Positions 28,901 through 37,240 of a stretch of DNA of 64,000 nt are shown here, piece after piece. Below the pieces are notes generated by a model. It did no database searches. It was not told the origin of the DNA and was given only the letters and a program-made list of their open reading frames with translations. Numbering within the stretch: position 1 is the first letter of the stretch; each line of letters opens with the position of its first letter. Source of the stretch: Micromonospora noduli (lineage in GTDB: Bacteria > Actinomycetota > Actinomycetes > Mycobacteriales > Micromonosporaceae); contig NZ_PYAK01000001.1 in assembly GCF_003264365.1 (NCBI RefSeq), forward strand, positions 269,725 to 333,724. Direction: 5' to 3'. Position numbers and translations under genes: made by a program.

Positions 28901-31900
28901 GCCACCCCGAGCTTGACGCCGCCGGCGCCACCGCGCGCACCGGGAAGGGTGCGGCCAGCACGATCGACCTCACCGCCTGGAAGGCCGGTGCGAGCGGCAT
29001 GAAGCCGTCGAACGTCGACGGCAAGGCCGCGACGGCGAGCGCCGCGGAAGCGCAGGCGGCCGCCAAGGTCGGTACGACCTCCGGCGGTGACGTCATCACC
29101 CGGATCGCCATCCCGGGCACGATCGCGGAGAAGGAGCCGTCCGGCGTCGGGTACGACGGCGACGTCTGGGTCCACGACTACAACGCGCGGACCAACACCG
29201 CCTGGACGGTGACGGGCAAGCCGACCGGGAAGGTCTTCGACGCGTCGTGGAACCCCGCGTACCGGGCGTTCGACATGGCGCTCGACGCCAAGACCGGTGA
29301 CATGTGCCAGATGGAGGACAGCCCGGCCAGCTTCATCCACTGCTTCGACCGGCAGACCGGGAAGGAGACCCGGCAGATCAAGGGTGACTGGTCCACGCTG
29401 CAGCTGACCGGCCTCGCCTACAACCCCACCGAGGACGTGTTCTACGTCGGCGGCCGGGCGAACGGCATGATCGGCACCGTCGCCGGGACGTCGCACGACA
29501 ACCCGGGTGCGCTGCTGTCCTTCTGCGCCCCGCCGCTGCCCGAGGTGATGGGCCTGGCCTACAACCAGGCGTCCGACACCATCTGGTACACCGACCTCAC
29601 CTCGAACCGGCCCACCCGCCTGCTGCAGGTCGACCCCGACGACTGCTCACTGGTGAACGCGTGGTGGTTCCCGGGCCAGAAGGCGGGCCAGGGCGGCGGC
29701 CTCGAGACCGACTCGACCGGTGCGCTGTGGGCGGCGGACCAGGTCGCCGACGACGTCGTGCTGGTCGACGTCGAGGACGACCTGCTCACCGACCTGCCGT
29801 GGCTGTCGCTCTCCTCGACCGGCGGCACCCTCGCCCCAGGTCAGTCCACGACCGTCAAGGTCTCGATCTCCTCGAAGGGCACCAGGCCAGGGGCCCTCGG
29901 CGCGAACATCGTGGTGCGGTCCGACTCCGGACGCCAGTCCAAGACCTACGTCCCGGTGACTCTCACGACCACGAAGTACCAGGTCGGCGTCAACGCCGGC
30001 GGCCCCAGGTTCACCGACGGCTCCGGCTACACCTGGTCCGCCGACCAGGCCGCCAGCAGAACGACGTGGGGTTACGAGGGGAAGACCAAGGACGCCTCCA
30101 CGAAGGCCGGGATCGCCGGCACCACGGACGACACCCTGTTCCAGTCGCAGCGCACCACGCCGGACAAGCAGTTGTTCTACCGCTTCCCCGACGCGCCCAA
30201 GGGCACCTACGCGATCGATTTCGGGTTCGCCGAGATCGAGAAGGTGGCCAAGGGCAAGCGGGTGTTCGACGTCCTCGTGGACGGAACGCTGACGGAGTAC
30301 GCGTACGACCCGGCCGCGGCCGTGGGGCCGAACGCCGCCGACTGGCGCACCGCCGTGGTGAAGCACGAGGGCGGTCCGCTGACCGTGGAGCTGCGGGGCT
30401 CGAAGGGCCTGAAGCCGCCGACCATCGCCGCGTTGCGGGTGACGCTCGACCCGCGGGCAGACACGGCGGAGCCCGAGCCCCAGCCCGAGCAGCCGGAGCC
30501 GGGCCCCGTGCCGGTGGCCCCCGCCGGTCGCTCGTACTCGATGAAGGTGACCGACGGCCTCTACCGCCAGGGCACGCAGGAGTCCGGATGGCACGGCGAC
30601 GACCTCTGCGGCGTGCTGTGGTTCGACTCCAGCTTCCTGGCTCCGTTCTACGACACGGCCTGGGACGGCGTGTGTGTGACGACGAACGGCGCGCTGACCT
30701 TCGACCGCGCCAGCACGCAGGGGAGCAACACGGCGCTGCCGTCGCCGTACCCGATCGACGCGATCTACCCGCTCTGGGACGACCTCATCGTCGACGACGA
30801 GGCGGGCATCTACTTCGGCACGACAGAGGTGGACGGGCTGGCGGCGCAGGTCATCGAATGGCGCAACGTCGCCTTCTACAGTGACCGGGCGGCTCGGGTG
30901 AGCTTCTCGGTCACCCTGATCGCGGACGGACGGATCCAGATCGGGTACGGCGACGGCGTCGGCGGCGACAACCCCCTCACCCGCGGGTCGTCGGCGACGG
31001 TCGGCGTGGAGAGTCTGACGCGCAACCCCGCGAGCCAGTACTCCTTCGACCAGCCCGTCCTGAGGGCCGGTCTGGGGTTGGAGTACACCCTCCCGGCCGC
31101 GGGCACGATCGAGGGTACGGTCACCGACAAGAACGACGGCAAGCCGATCGAGGGCGCGATCGTCACGCTCAAGGGGCCGGCCGGTGAACGGGTCATCACC
31201 ACCGACGCAAAGGGCCGGTGGAAGGCTCAGGCGCTGGTCGGCGAGAACACCGTGCAGGTCGAGGCGCCGAACTACATCACCGCCAGCCACCCGGTGACCA
31301 TCGCCAAGAAGGATCAGGCCGAGGTGGTCGACACGGCGTTGACGACCGGCGTCGCCACCGTCACCGGAGGTGACTTCGACTGGCTCCTCGACAAGGCCCA
31401 GAAGGCGCCGGCCGACGTGACAGTGACCAACAGCGGCTCCGCCCCGCTTGAGGTGCGGATCAGCGAGCAGAAGCGCACCAGCGACGGTGGGCACGAGGCT
31501 GCCGACCTTGCCTGGCTGACCCTCACGGGCCCGGCCGCGACCGGCACGGTCACGCTCGCGGCCGGCGAATCCACCACGGTCACGGCGACGGCCGACAACG
31601 CCGGGGTCCAGCCCGGCGTGCTCGTCGGAGACGTGCTGGTGACGTCGAACGCCGGCAAGGGCGAAGCCCAGCTCAAGCCGGTCCGCCTGGCGACCTCGGC
31701 CTACTGGGAGGGTGTCGACGTGGGCGGATCCGGACACGTCGGTGCCGACGGCTTCGTCTGGTCGCCCGACCAGCAGCTCGGCTCGCGGCCGTGGGGCTAC
31801 GTCGGCGGCAAGACGCGCGCCACCAAGGCCGACATCGCCGGCACCGAGGCCGACGCGCTGTTCCGCACCCAGCGGACCGGCGAGACGTTCAGCTACGTGT

Positions 31901-32178
31901 TCAAGAACGCCCCCGCCGGTAAGTACCGGATCGGCCTCGACTTCGCCGAGATCGAGAAGGTCAAGGTCGGCAAGCGTGCCTTCGATGTGCTGGTCGACGG
32001 CAAGGTCGTGCTCTACGACCACGACGTGCAGGCGAAGGTGGGTGCGCTGACCGCGGACATGAACGCGGTCACCGTCGAGCACACCGGTGGCGATCTGAAG
32101 GTCGAGCTTCTCCGCGAGAAGGGCGAGAGCGACCCGATTCTCAACGCCCTGAAGGTCCAGCAGGACCCGCGCCTCTGA
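25990..32178 (+). CDS. Giant secreted S8 subtilase with duplicated sensor/malectin-like modules
   Basis: A 2062-residue exported protease. Signal peptide: MRLKALAATLAAAVGLSMIQ, cut after ASAAE. A propeptide-like segment runs to about 165. The S8 catalytic domain spans about 175-485, with Asp201 (NLDSG), His247 (GHGTH), oxyanion Asn350 (SSGN) and Ser422 (GTSMAAPH). Two carboxypeptidase-regulatory-like beta domains follow (about 490-655). Then comes module A: a nidogen-like YLRGTD...FGYGDGVGSDDP block (657-845), a third regulatory-like domain (847-930), a beta-propeller-like stretch (1034-1268), a BACON-like strand set and a malectin-like domain (1330-1490). A Pro-Glu linker leads to module B: nidogen-like (1516-1700), regulatory-like (1705-1800), BACON-like and malectin-like (1904-2062). 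The ATG has AAGGA upstream. It is probably an extracellular degradative protease with carbohydrate or protein-binding modules. Confidence 0.93.
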   Translation: MRLKALAATLAAAVGLSMIQAPPASAAEPDPGAAVNKIAPSLKDRFRTSPASDFWIRFETTADLGPAKKLTDWAARGQFVYDALTAATKDSLASVSTDLDRAGVKYTSYPIANAVLVKGGTEKLALNVASKVQVAEIHATPQVALVEPVDEKIPTDQAARPTAPKNAAEAGTVSWGLDAIHAPQAWAMGATGAGITVSNLDSGVQFDHPALAHQYRGTKPDGTVDHNYNWMGVRGTCTGAPCDDNGHGTHTMGTMVGDDGTNHVGVAPDAQWIATNGCCDSTGVESLLRSGWWLLAPTDVQGNNPDPSKRPHVVNNSWGQTVEHSFDDFFQAIDEAWSAAGIFSVWSSGNTTPYAACDTVSSPGSAESAYSVGAYSSDGTLASFSRKGEGEGGRIKPEISAPGDAVRSSYPNNSYTEMSGTSMAAPHVAGAVAALWSYDPTLIGQVEATRRLLAESAVDVDDTECGGTAQVNNKYGEGRLDLVRLLELAPRQGGTLTGVVTANGAPVPAAEVTISGPFSRSIGTDKDGRFTTNLPVGAYQLSTKVFGYLTATANVTITLGQDTSVKLPLTAAVRHDISGTVVDDKKRPVPNADVSVRDTPLKPVRTDANGAFTITAVPEGGYTLGVKPNACFSPTSVPLTVGAQNESREIPVGLVVDKGGYSCAVSDGAYLRGTDPVAFTSGVWATVKLPFPIALYNGSHDTLGVGLRGVISPDTSTGPGSGGAGIFPFYVQSPVEFAPGGGVFTAATKVNGEDAFVVEYRRAKLWAYPIRSEYTEPVSFSATLTRSGTVIFGYGDGVGSDDPVTAGVHATTGIQGWAGVDGIRFSDSAPVLRDGMIVTYDMPDFGYLDATVVDQNDGLPVAGAKVSFTDKLGLVETVTTNGTGMVHRQLPVGDYTMTVDAPNYTTAAYPFSLDKLYASAKIDARLTTGAAGLKADGLDALLGTDQNGAGTLTLTNNGSAPLTYNLGEAARHPELDAAGATARTGKGAASTIDLTAWKAGASGMKPSNVDGKAATASAAEAQAAAKVGTTSGGDVITRIAIPGTIAEKEPSGVGYDGDVWVHDYNARTNTAWTVTGKPTGKVFDASWNPAYRAFDMALDAKTGDMCQMEDSPASFIHCFDRQTGKETRQIKGDWSTLQLTGLAYNPTEDVFYVGGRANGMIGTVAGTSHDNPGALLSFCAPPLPEVMGLAYNQASDTIWYTDLTSNRPTRLLQVDPDDCSLVNAWWFPGQKAGQGGGLETDSTGALWAADQVADDVVLVDVEDDLLTDLPWLSLSSTGGTLAPGQSTTVKVSISSKGTRPGALGANIVVRSDSGRQSKTYVPVTLTTTKYQVGVNAGGPRFTDGSGYTWSADQAASRTTWGYEGKTKDASTKAGIAGTTDDTLFQSQRTTPDKQLFYRFPDAPKGTYAIDFGFAEIEKVAKGKRVFDVLVDGTLTEYAYDPAAAVGPNAADWRTAVVKHEGGPLTVELRGSKGLKPPTIAALRVTLDPRADTAEPEPQPEQPEPGPVPVAPAGRSYSMKVTDGLYRQGTQESGWHGDDLCGVLWFDSSFLAPFYDTAWDGVCVTTNGALTFDRASTQGSNTALPSPYPIDAIYPLWDDLIVDDEAGIYFGTTEVDGLAAQVIEWRNVAFYSDRAARVSFSVTLIADGRIQIGYGDGVGGDNPLTRGSSATVGVESLTRNPASQYSFDQPVLRAGLGLEYTLPAAGTIEGTVTDKNDGKPIEGAIVTLKGPAGERVITTDAKGRWKAQALVGENTVQVEAPNYITASHPVTIAKKDQAEVVDTALTTGVATVTGGDFDWLLDKAQKAPADVTVTNSGSAPLEVRISEQKRTSDGGHEAADLAWLTLTGPAATGTVTLAAGESTTVTATADNAGVQPGVLVGDVLVTSNAGKGEAQLKPVRLATSAYWEGVDVGGSGHVGADGFVWSPDQQLGSRPWGYVGGKTRATKADIAGTEADALFRTQRTGETFSYVFKNAPAGKYRIGLDFAEIEKVKVGKRAFDVLVDGKVVLYDHDVQAKVGALTADMNAVTVEHTGGDLKVELLREKGESDPILNALKVQQDPRL

Positions 32179-32202
32179 GGTAGCCAGACCTATCCGCCAA
32201 CA

Positions 32203-32249
32203 GTGGTCAGAGCCTCCTCGGAAAGGATCGCCGGGGAGGCTCTGACCAC
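32203..32249 (+). terminator. Hairpin terminator after the subtilase gene
   Basis: A perfect 15-bp stem, 32203-32217 with 32235-32249, starts 25 bases after the stop. Confidence 0.85.
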
Positions 32250-32372
32250 GACGCCCGCAACCGTCGACTGACACACCGCTGAAGGCCACTCCTGGCACCT
32301 ACGCCAAGAGCACTGAGGCTTACGCCACCGATAGCCAGCGAGGTTTGCCGACAGCCGCCACATCAGCGTAAC

Positions 32373-32390
32373 CTGGACGATATGGTCCAG
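32373..32390. promoter_or_regulatory. TetR-type operator upstream of the molybdopterin oxidoreductase operon
   Basis: CTGGAC-GATATG-GTCCAG, a perfect 6-bp dyad with a 6-base centre, 51 bases before the ATG at 32441. It is one of five perfect GGAC-N6-GTCC sites in the 32-38 kb island. Confidence 0.6.
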
Positions 32391-32440
32391 TTAATTTACG
32401 CCAGAGTGCGGGCATCCGCCCTCAACCCAGGGCGGGGCGC

Positions 32441-33037
32441 ATGGCGGTGATCACACGCGGTTTCGGTGGCCGCAGACGCGACGACGCCGACCTCCCGCCT
32501 GGCCAGTACCGCACCGACGACTTCCCGGTACTGTCGGCGGGACCGACACCGCGCATCGGCCTCGACGAGTGGGAGCTCGCCGTCGTCACCGAGACCGGCG
32601 AGCGGAGCACGTGGTCATGGGCGGAGTTCACCGCCCTCCCTGCCGACGAGCCGACTGTGGACATCCATTGCGTCACGCGCTGGTCGAAGTTCGGCACGAG
32701 CTGGCGAGGCGTCTCCGTGGACACGCTGCTGGCCGACGTCGACACTGCGGCCGAGTACGTGGTCGCCCACTCCTACGGCGGCTACACCACGAACATCCCG
32801 CTCGAGGGCCTTCTCGACGGCCAGGCCTGGGTGGCGTACGAGTTTGACGGCGCGCCGCTGGCTCCTGTGCACGGCGGGCCGGCCCGCCTCCTCGTCCCTC
32901 ACCTGTACTTCTGGAAGAGCGCGAAATGGCTGCGCGCTCTGGAACTGCGTCTCGACGACGAGCCCGGGTTCTGGGAGACGGCCGGCTACCACAACGACGG
33001 TGACCCATGGCGCGAGCAGCGGTACCTGGAGGACTGA
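32441..33037 (+). CDS. Sulfite-oxidase-like molybdopterin-dependent oxidoreductase
   Basis: A 198-residue cytoplasmic Mo-cofactor enzyme; no signal peptide is present. The molybdenum-ligating Cys77 lies in VDIHCVTRWSKFG, the family hallmark; SYGGYTTNIPLE and GGPARLLVPHLYFWKSAKWL also match. It is shorter than sulfite oxidase because it lacks haem and dimerisation domains, like YedY/MsrP-type single-domain members. The next gene, an FNR-type flavoprotein, overlaps it by 31 bases and is probably its electron donor. Given the adjacent MsrA/MsrB genes, a sulfoxide or related substrate is an attractive inference. A TetR-type operator lies in its promoter region. Confidence 0.88.
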   Translation: MAVITRGFGGRRRDDADLPPGQYRTDDFPVLSAGPTPRIGLDEWELAVVTETGERSTWSWAEFTALPADEPTVDIHCVTRWSKFGTSWRGVSVDTLLADVDTAAEYVVAHSYGGYTTNIPLEGLLDGQAWVAYEFDGAPLAPVHGGPARLLVPHLYFWKSAKWLRALELRLDDEPGFWETAGYHNDGDPWREQRYLED

Positions 33038-33747
33038 CCTGGCAGCCGGCAACCGTCGCCGCCACCCGCGCGGAGACTGCGACGGCGCGGACCCTGGTCC
33101 TCGACGTCGACGGCTGGACAGGTCACGTGCCGGGCCAGCACGTCGACGTCCGGTTGACGGCTCCCGACGGCTACATGGCGCACCGCAGCTACTCGATCTC
33201 GTCCGCCCCGGGGCCCGACCGACTCGAGGTGACCGTCCAGGCGGTGATCGACGGCGAGGTGTCGCCACACCTCGTCGAGGTTGCGGAGCCGGGTGACCAC
33301 CTCGAGATCCGAGGGCCGCTCGGGGGCTGGTTCGTACGCCGACCCTCCGACCCGCGCCCGGCGTTGCTGATCGGCGGCGGCTCCGGCGTGGTGCCCCTGA
33401 TGTCGATGGTGCGTGCGGCGACGAATCCCACCAGGCTGCTCTACTCGACCCGATCCCCGTCGGATGCGCTGTTCACGGCGGATCTTGCGACTGCACAAGC
33501 CACAGGCAATACTCCTGTCGCCGTCACCCACGTCTATACCAGGGTCGCGCCCCACGGCTGGCCGGCCCCACCTCGACGACTGGACGCGGACATCCTTGCC
33601 CGCGTCGCCTGGCCCCGCGATGCCGACGTTGTCGCGTTCGTGTGCGGGCCCACCGGATTCGTCGAAACCGTGGCCGACCTTCTCGTCGAAATCGGCCACA
33701 ACCCCGCGAACATCCGCACCGAGCGTTTCGGACCCACCGGAGGATGA
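33007..33747 (+). CDS. FNR-type FAD/NAD(P)H oxidoreductase
   Basis: A 246-residue flavoprotein reductase with the FAD motif HRSYSISSAPG (RxYS), the NAD(P) motif LLIGGGSGVVPLMSM and the C-terminal FVCGPTGFVET. There is no ferredoxin domain, so electrons pass to a separate partner, most simply the molybdopterin enzyme whose gene it overlaps. The ATG at 33007 lies within the end of that gene. The next gene begins at or beside its stop. Confidence 0.9.
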   Translation: MARAAVPGGLTWQPATVAATRAETATARTLVLDVDGWTGHVPGQHVDVRLTAPDGYMAHRSYSISSAPGPDRLEVTVQAVIDGEVSPHLVEVAEPGDHLEIRGPLGGWFVRRPSDPRPALLIGGGSGVVPLMSMVRAATNPTRLLYSTRSPSDALFTADLATAQATGNTPVAVTHVYTRVAPHGWPAPPRRLDADILARVAWPRDADVVAFVCGPTGFVETVADLLVEIGHNPANIRTERFGPTGG

Positions 33748-33749
33748 CC

Positions 33750-34043
33750 GTGCCGACCACCAACGTCGGAGCAGACGATCCACCCTGGGTGGACGGTAAC
33801 GCCCTCGCCGGACCGCTCGGTGAGATCATGGGGACTGACCTCACCGTTGCCGAGCTCACCTGCGCCGGCTGCCGGATGACCCGTCCGCTGGCCGCGATGC
33901 GCGTGTTCGACCGAGCGCCGGGCCTCGTCGCCCGATGTCCCGGCTGCGAGGACGTTGTCATGCGCCTGGTGCGCACGGCTGATCGGGCCCTGGTCGACCT
34001 GCGTGGGTCCCTCGTCGTCAGCATTCCGGTGCCGATCACCTGA
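33750..34043 (+). CDS. Small CxxC zinc-ribbon protein (DUF6510-like)
   Basis: A 97-residue protein with two cysteine pairs, TCAGC and RCPGC, spaced about 35 residues apart, making a likely zinc ribbon. Its strict neighbourhood with the Mo enzyme and FNR reductase suggests a maturation or electron-transfer accessory role, which is inference. GTG 33750 is chosen because GGAGG lies six bases upstream; the ATG at 33744 overlaps the previous stop (ATGA) but has the Shine-Dalgarno abutting it. Confidence 0.72.
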   Translation: MPTTNVGADDPPWVDGNALAGPLGEIMGTDLTVAELTCAGCRMTRPLAAMRVFDRAPGLVARCPGCEDVVMRLVRTADRALVDLRGSLVVSIPVPIT

Positions 34044-34093
34044 GCACCAAAGAATCCGCAACAATCGGGGCGGAGTGACAATCAGGAGGAAAA

Positions 34094-34501
34094 TTGGCGA
34101 ACAACACCGAAGACATGATCACGCTGACCAGCGCCGAGCAGGACTCGGGTGGCTCGAACCTGTCGGTAGCCACCCCGGCCGGCGCGGAAGACTTCGTCAT
34201 CACCAACAACACCGCGAGCGGCATCTACGAGGCTGCGATAGGGGGCCGGACAGCCGCAGGGTTGGTCTACAGCATGGTCGGAAGCCGCGTCATCCTGTCG
34301 GCGACATCCGTGTTCCCCGAGTTCCGGGGGAAGGGAGTAGCGAGCAGGCTCATCGGTGGCGTCCTCGACGAGCTGCGCATGCAAGGGAAGACCGCTACCG
34401 TGACGTGTCCGTTCGCGGCAGCATTCGTCGGTGCTCATCCGGAGTACGCCGACGTGCTGGACCTGGCATTCCCTCGGTCGGACCCAGCCAAGGGGCATTG
34501 A
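34094..34501 (+). CDS. Small GNAT-family N-acetyltransferase (YjdJ/GTL3A-like)
   Basis: A 135-residue protein whose core (residues about 35-110) has the acetyl-CoA motif ATSVFPEFRGKGVASRLIGG and the late strand VTCPFAAAFVGAHPEYADV, matching minimal YjdJ-type acetyltransferases. The start is a TTG at 34094 with a full AGGAGG four bases upstream, so the rare start is well supported. It closes the Mo-enzyme operon; the substrate is unknown. Confidence 0.85.
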   Translation: MANNTEDMITLTSAEQDSGGSNLSVATPAGAEDFVITNNTASGIYEAAIGGRTAAGLVYSMVGSRVILSATSVFPEFRGKGVASRLIGGVLDELRMQGKTATVTCPFAAAFVGAHPEYADVLDLAFPRSDPAKGH

Positions 34502-34667
34502 ACACGGGTCGTCGGGCCCTGAACGCAGGCCGGCCGCCGGAGAGGCTCAAGTGTCCAACGGCCGGCGGACAATCGCATGAATCGCGCTTTCGCCGAGGGT
34601 GCGCCCGGCGGTCGCGGGCTGCGAACGCGTGGGCACGTCCGCAGCCCCGCTCGCTGTCCCCGAATCC

Positions 34668-35585
34668 TTACGAGTGAGCGCGGATGATCGTCTTCCCGGT
34701 GACCCGCTCGGTCGGGTTGAGAGCGGCGACGGCGTCGTCGAGGTCCGCGACATTGCCGATGTTCGTCCGCAGTCGCCCGTCCCGTACCCGCCGGACGATT
34801 TCCCCCAGTTGTCCACGATCAGACGTCACGACGAAGTCGATCGCCAGGCCGTCCGCGGGCCGCGCCTCGGTCGGCCCGACAACGGAGACCAGTGTTCCTC
34901 CGGCTCGAATCAGGCCTGCCGACCGCTTCCCGATGTCACCGCCGATGACGTCGAAAACCAGATCGACTCCGCCGACGTCCTCCAGGGCCTCGTTGCCGAG
35001 GTCGACGAACTCGTGTGTGCCGAAGTCGAGCGCCCTTTCACGGTCGGCAGCGCGCCCGGTGCCGATGACATAGGCGCCGAACTCACGTGCGAGCTGCGTC
35101 ACCATCGAACCGACCGCGCCGGCCGCACCGTGCACGAGGACGCTCTGCCCCGCCTGAAGGCGGCCGTGCTCGAATAATCCCTGCCAGGCGGTCAGGCCGG
35201 AGATCGGCAGGCTCGCGCCCACCGTGAAGTCGACGTCGCCGGGCAGCGGCGCGAGGTTACGCGCCTCGACGGCCACATACTCCGCCAGAGTGCCGTCGCG
35301 GGTCCAGTCCGTCAGGCCGAACACCCGCTGTCCCACCGACAGTCCCGTCGTGCCATACCCGAGAGCGCTGACCACTCCGGCCAGTTCGTGCCCGGGAATC
35401 GACGGAGTCCGGTCACGGCCGAGGCGATCGGTCCAGGTCGAGGGCCATGCCATCTCGGTCGGGACGAACCCCGACGCATGAACCTGAACGACGACGTCGT
35501 TGAGGGCCGGTTCGGGCTCAGGCCGCTCTGCCAGCGTCATCCCGGCCGTTCCCGCAGCCTCGTCCGTCACCACAATCGCCTTCAT
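34668..35585 (-). CDS. Zinc-free MDR quinone oxidoreductase/enone reductase
   Basis: A 305-residue NADPH:quinone reductase-type protein. It lacks the zinc-ligand cysteines, has the GHELAGVV motif and binds NADPH through VHGAAGAVGSMVTQLAREFG. Relatives reduce quinones and electrophilic enones. The ATG at 35585 has AAGGAGG six bases upstream. Its likely promoter, about 230 bases upstream, has a consensus TTGACA -35 inside a TetR-type dyad, which ties it to the island's regulator. It is transcribed away from msrB. Confidence 0.9.
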   Translation of the reverse strand: MKAIVVTDEAAGTAGMTLAERPEPEPALNDVVVQVHASGFVPTEMAWPSTWTDRLGRDRTPSIPGHELAGVVSALGYGTTGLSVGQRVFGLTDWTRDGTLAEYVAVEARNLAPLPGDVDFTVGASLPISGLTAWQGLFEHGRLQAGQSVLVHGAAGAVGSMVTQLAREFGAYVIGTGRAADRERALDFGTHEFVDLGNEALEDVGGVDLVFDVIGGDIGKRSAGLIRAGGTLVSVVGPTEARPADGLAIDFVVTSDRGQLGEIVRRVRDGRLRTNIGNVADLDDAVAALNPTERVTGKTIIRAHS

Positions 35586-36075
35586 CAGGTACCTCCTTGT
35601 ATTCAGCCCCCGTCTGCACTGCCACGAGGAGCACCGTTCCGTTTCCCAGCAATGACGGCGCCACGCCTCCGCGCCGCACCACGCCACGCCACGGTGATCG
35701 GGCGCGGGTGGGGCGCGAGGATTCGCCGTAGGTGGCGGGGATGTCTGCCGAACCCGACGTCGGCGGGCAAGTCGGGCAGCTCGTCGCTGCCCGGAGGCGC
35801 CCCGTCGGACGTCCCGAACCTAGTCGCGGCAAAACTGGTCTGTCAAGTCCACTATTGGGTCACGTGGTTGTTGATGTGACTACGAGAAGTGCCAGCTCAA
35901 GCCCTATGCATACGGACGGTTTGGCACCGGCCGAGCCCGTCTTTCGGACCTAGGGGTCCAGGGAGTGTGGAGGCTGCGGGAATACCACCGCCCCGGAGAG
36001 CGTCTGTACTTGCGCGTCCAGGTGCACTCCACCTGGCTCCGCAACCGTGCGTGGCAAGGCCGTGAAGGGAGAGCT
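35586..36075. other. Long divergent spacer between qor-like and msrB genes
   Basis: No gene is supported in these 490 bases. The spacer holds the promoter/operator at 35817-35851 and must contain the msrBA promoter, which could not be assigned with confidence. Confidence 0.5.
35817..35851 (-). promoter_or_regulatory. Promoter of the quinone oxidoreductase gene overlapping a TetR-type half-perfect dyad
   Basis: Minus strand: TTGACA (35846-35841), 18 bases, TAGGTT (35822-35817). The -35 hexamer is the centre of the dyad TGGAC-N6-GACCA (35851-35836), one mismatch from the GGAC-N6-GTCC consensus. Repressor binding here would block the -35. Confidence 0.5.
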
Positions 36076-36567
36076 GTGGCCCAGCAGACCCAGTACCGCA
36101 AGAACCCGGAGACCGTTTCGGGGCTCAACCCGGAGCAGTACCGCGTGACCCAGCAGGACGGCACCGAGCGACCGTTCACCAATGCCTACTGGGACAATCA
36201 CGAGCCCGGCATCTACGTCGATGTGGTGTCCGGCGAGCCATTGTTCGCATCGGTCGACAAGTACGACAGCAACTCCGGCTGGCCGAGCTTCACCAAGCCG
36301 ATCGCCAAGACGAACGTTGTCGAGCGCAAAGACTCCAGCCACGGAATGATCCGGACTGAGGCCCGCTCGCTGCACGGGGACAGCCACCTGGGTCACGTCT
36401 TCAACGACGGCCCGCCAGAAAAGGGTGGACTGCGTTACTGCATCAACTCGGCATCGCTGCGGTTCATCCACCTCGACGACCTGCAGGACGCAGGGTACGG
36501 CGAGTACCGCATTCTGTTCACGAGTGCCACCGACACCGGCACGACGACACACAAGGAGACGACGTGA
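36076..36567 (+). CDS. msrB: Peptide-methionine (R)-S-oxide reductase
   Basis: Cytoplasmic repair enzyme for the R-epimer of methionine sulfoxide, 163 residues. Signature blocks are [43 protein letters not shown] and [11 protein letters not shown] with catalytic Cys122. The two CxxC zinc pairs of many MsrBs are absent, as in the non-zinc subgroup. GTG 36076 has AGGGAGA upstream; the frame is open further but not conserved there. It overlaps msrA by four bases (GTGA). Confidence 0.95.
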   Translation: MAQQTQYRKNPETVSGLNPEQYRVTQQDGTERPFTNAYWDNHEPGIYVDVVSGEPLFASVDKYDSNSGWPSFTKPIAKTNVVERKDSSHGMIRTEARSLHGDSHLGHVFNDGPPEKGGLRYCINSASLRFIHLDDLQDAGYGEYRILFTSATDTGTTTHKETT

Positions 36568-37070
36568 ACACCGAAAAGGCAATCCTCGCCGGCGGCTGCT
36601 TCTGGGGCATGGAGGAGTTGTTCCGCCGCCAGCCCGGCATCGTGTCCACGCGCGTCGGCTACAGCGGCGGCGACGTCCCGAACGCCACCTACCGCAACCA
36701 CGGCACCCACGCGGAGTCCATCGAGGTCGTCTACGACACCGACAGGACCGACTTCCGCGCGCTGCTCGAGTTCTTCTTCCAGATCCACGACCCTTCGACG
36801 AAGAACCGCCAGGGTAACGACATCGGCATCAGCTACCGCTCGGCGATCTTCTACACAAGCGATGAGCAGAAGCGGGTCGCGGAGGACACCATCGCCGACG
36901 TCGACGCCTCGGGTCTGTGGCCCGGCAAGGTCGTCACCGAGGTCACCGCGGCAGGCGACTTCTGGGAAGCCGAGCCTGAGCACCAGAACTACCTACAGAC
37001 CTACCCCAACGGATACACCTGCCACTTCCCCCGCCCCGGATGGAAGCTTCCGAAGCGGGCGACGGCCTGA
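36564..37070 (+). CDS. msrA: Peptide-methionine (S)-S-oxide reductase
   Basis: Repair enzyme for the S-epimer, 168 residues. The catalytic motif GGCFWG places the nucleophile at Cys12; [16 protein letters not shown] and FFQIHDPS are also present. The usual recycling Cys near the C-terminus is not seen beyond a single Cys in [10 protein letters not shown], so the recycling scheme may differ from the three-Cys type. Translation is coupled to msrB through GTGA, with AAGGAG inside the end of msrB. A strong terminator follows. Confidence 0.95.
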   Translation: MNTEKAILAGGCFWGMEELFRRQPGIVSTRVGYSGGDVPNATYRNHGTHAESIEVVYDTDRTDFRALLEFFFQIHDPSTKNRQGNDIGISYRSAIFYTSDEQKRVAEDTIADVDASGLWPGKVVTEVTAAGDFWEAEPEHQNYLQTYPNGYTCHFPRPGWKLPKRATA

Positions 37071-37075
37071 CACCT

Positions 37076-37106
37076 CCGGCGCGCGGACCCCGGGTCCGCG
37101 CGCCGG
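37076..37106 (+). terminator. Strong hairpin terminator after msrA
   Basis: A perfect 15-bp palindromic arm pair (37076-37090 with 37092-37106), five bases after the stop. In practice the stem would open a 3-5 base loop. It ends the msrBA operon and shields tetR. Confidence 0.8.
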
Positions 37107-37119
37107 TCCGGGCCGAGGC

Positions 37120-37133
37120 GGACCGAATAGTCC
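37120..37133. promoter_or_regulatory. TetR-type operator (distal, tetR upstream region)
   Basis: GGAC-CGAATA-GTCC, a perfect copy of the island's dyad, 163 bases before tetR and just after the msrA terminator. Confidence 0.5.
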
Positions 37134-37240
37134 AATACAGCTCCTGCCGACGATGACCTGGCGATGTCGGCCCCGTTCATCGAGCCAACGACGCGCAGGC
37201 GCGCCCTTCACCGCCGCGTGAATGCGACATGACATCGGAT

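Noticed and set aside
27028..32298. Very long open frames on the strand opposite the subtilase gene
   Set aside because: They are Arg/Gly/Val-rich shadows of a GC-rich gene, have no ribosome binding sites or domains, and the plus-strand frame has a signal peptide and an intact catalytic triad.
37076..37106. The GGACC/GGTCC arms of the msrA terminator as another TetR operator
   Set aside because: The inner spacing does not fit GGAC-N6-GTCC, and the long stem right after the stop codon is better explained as a terminator.
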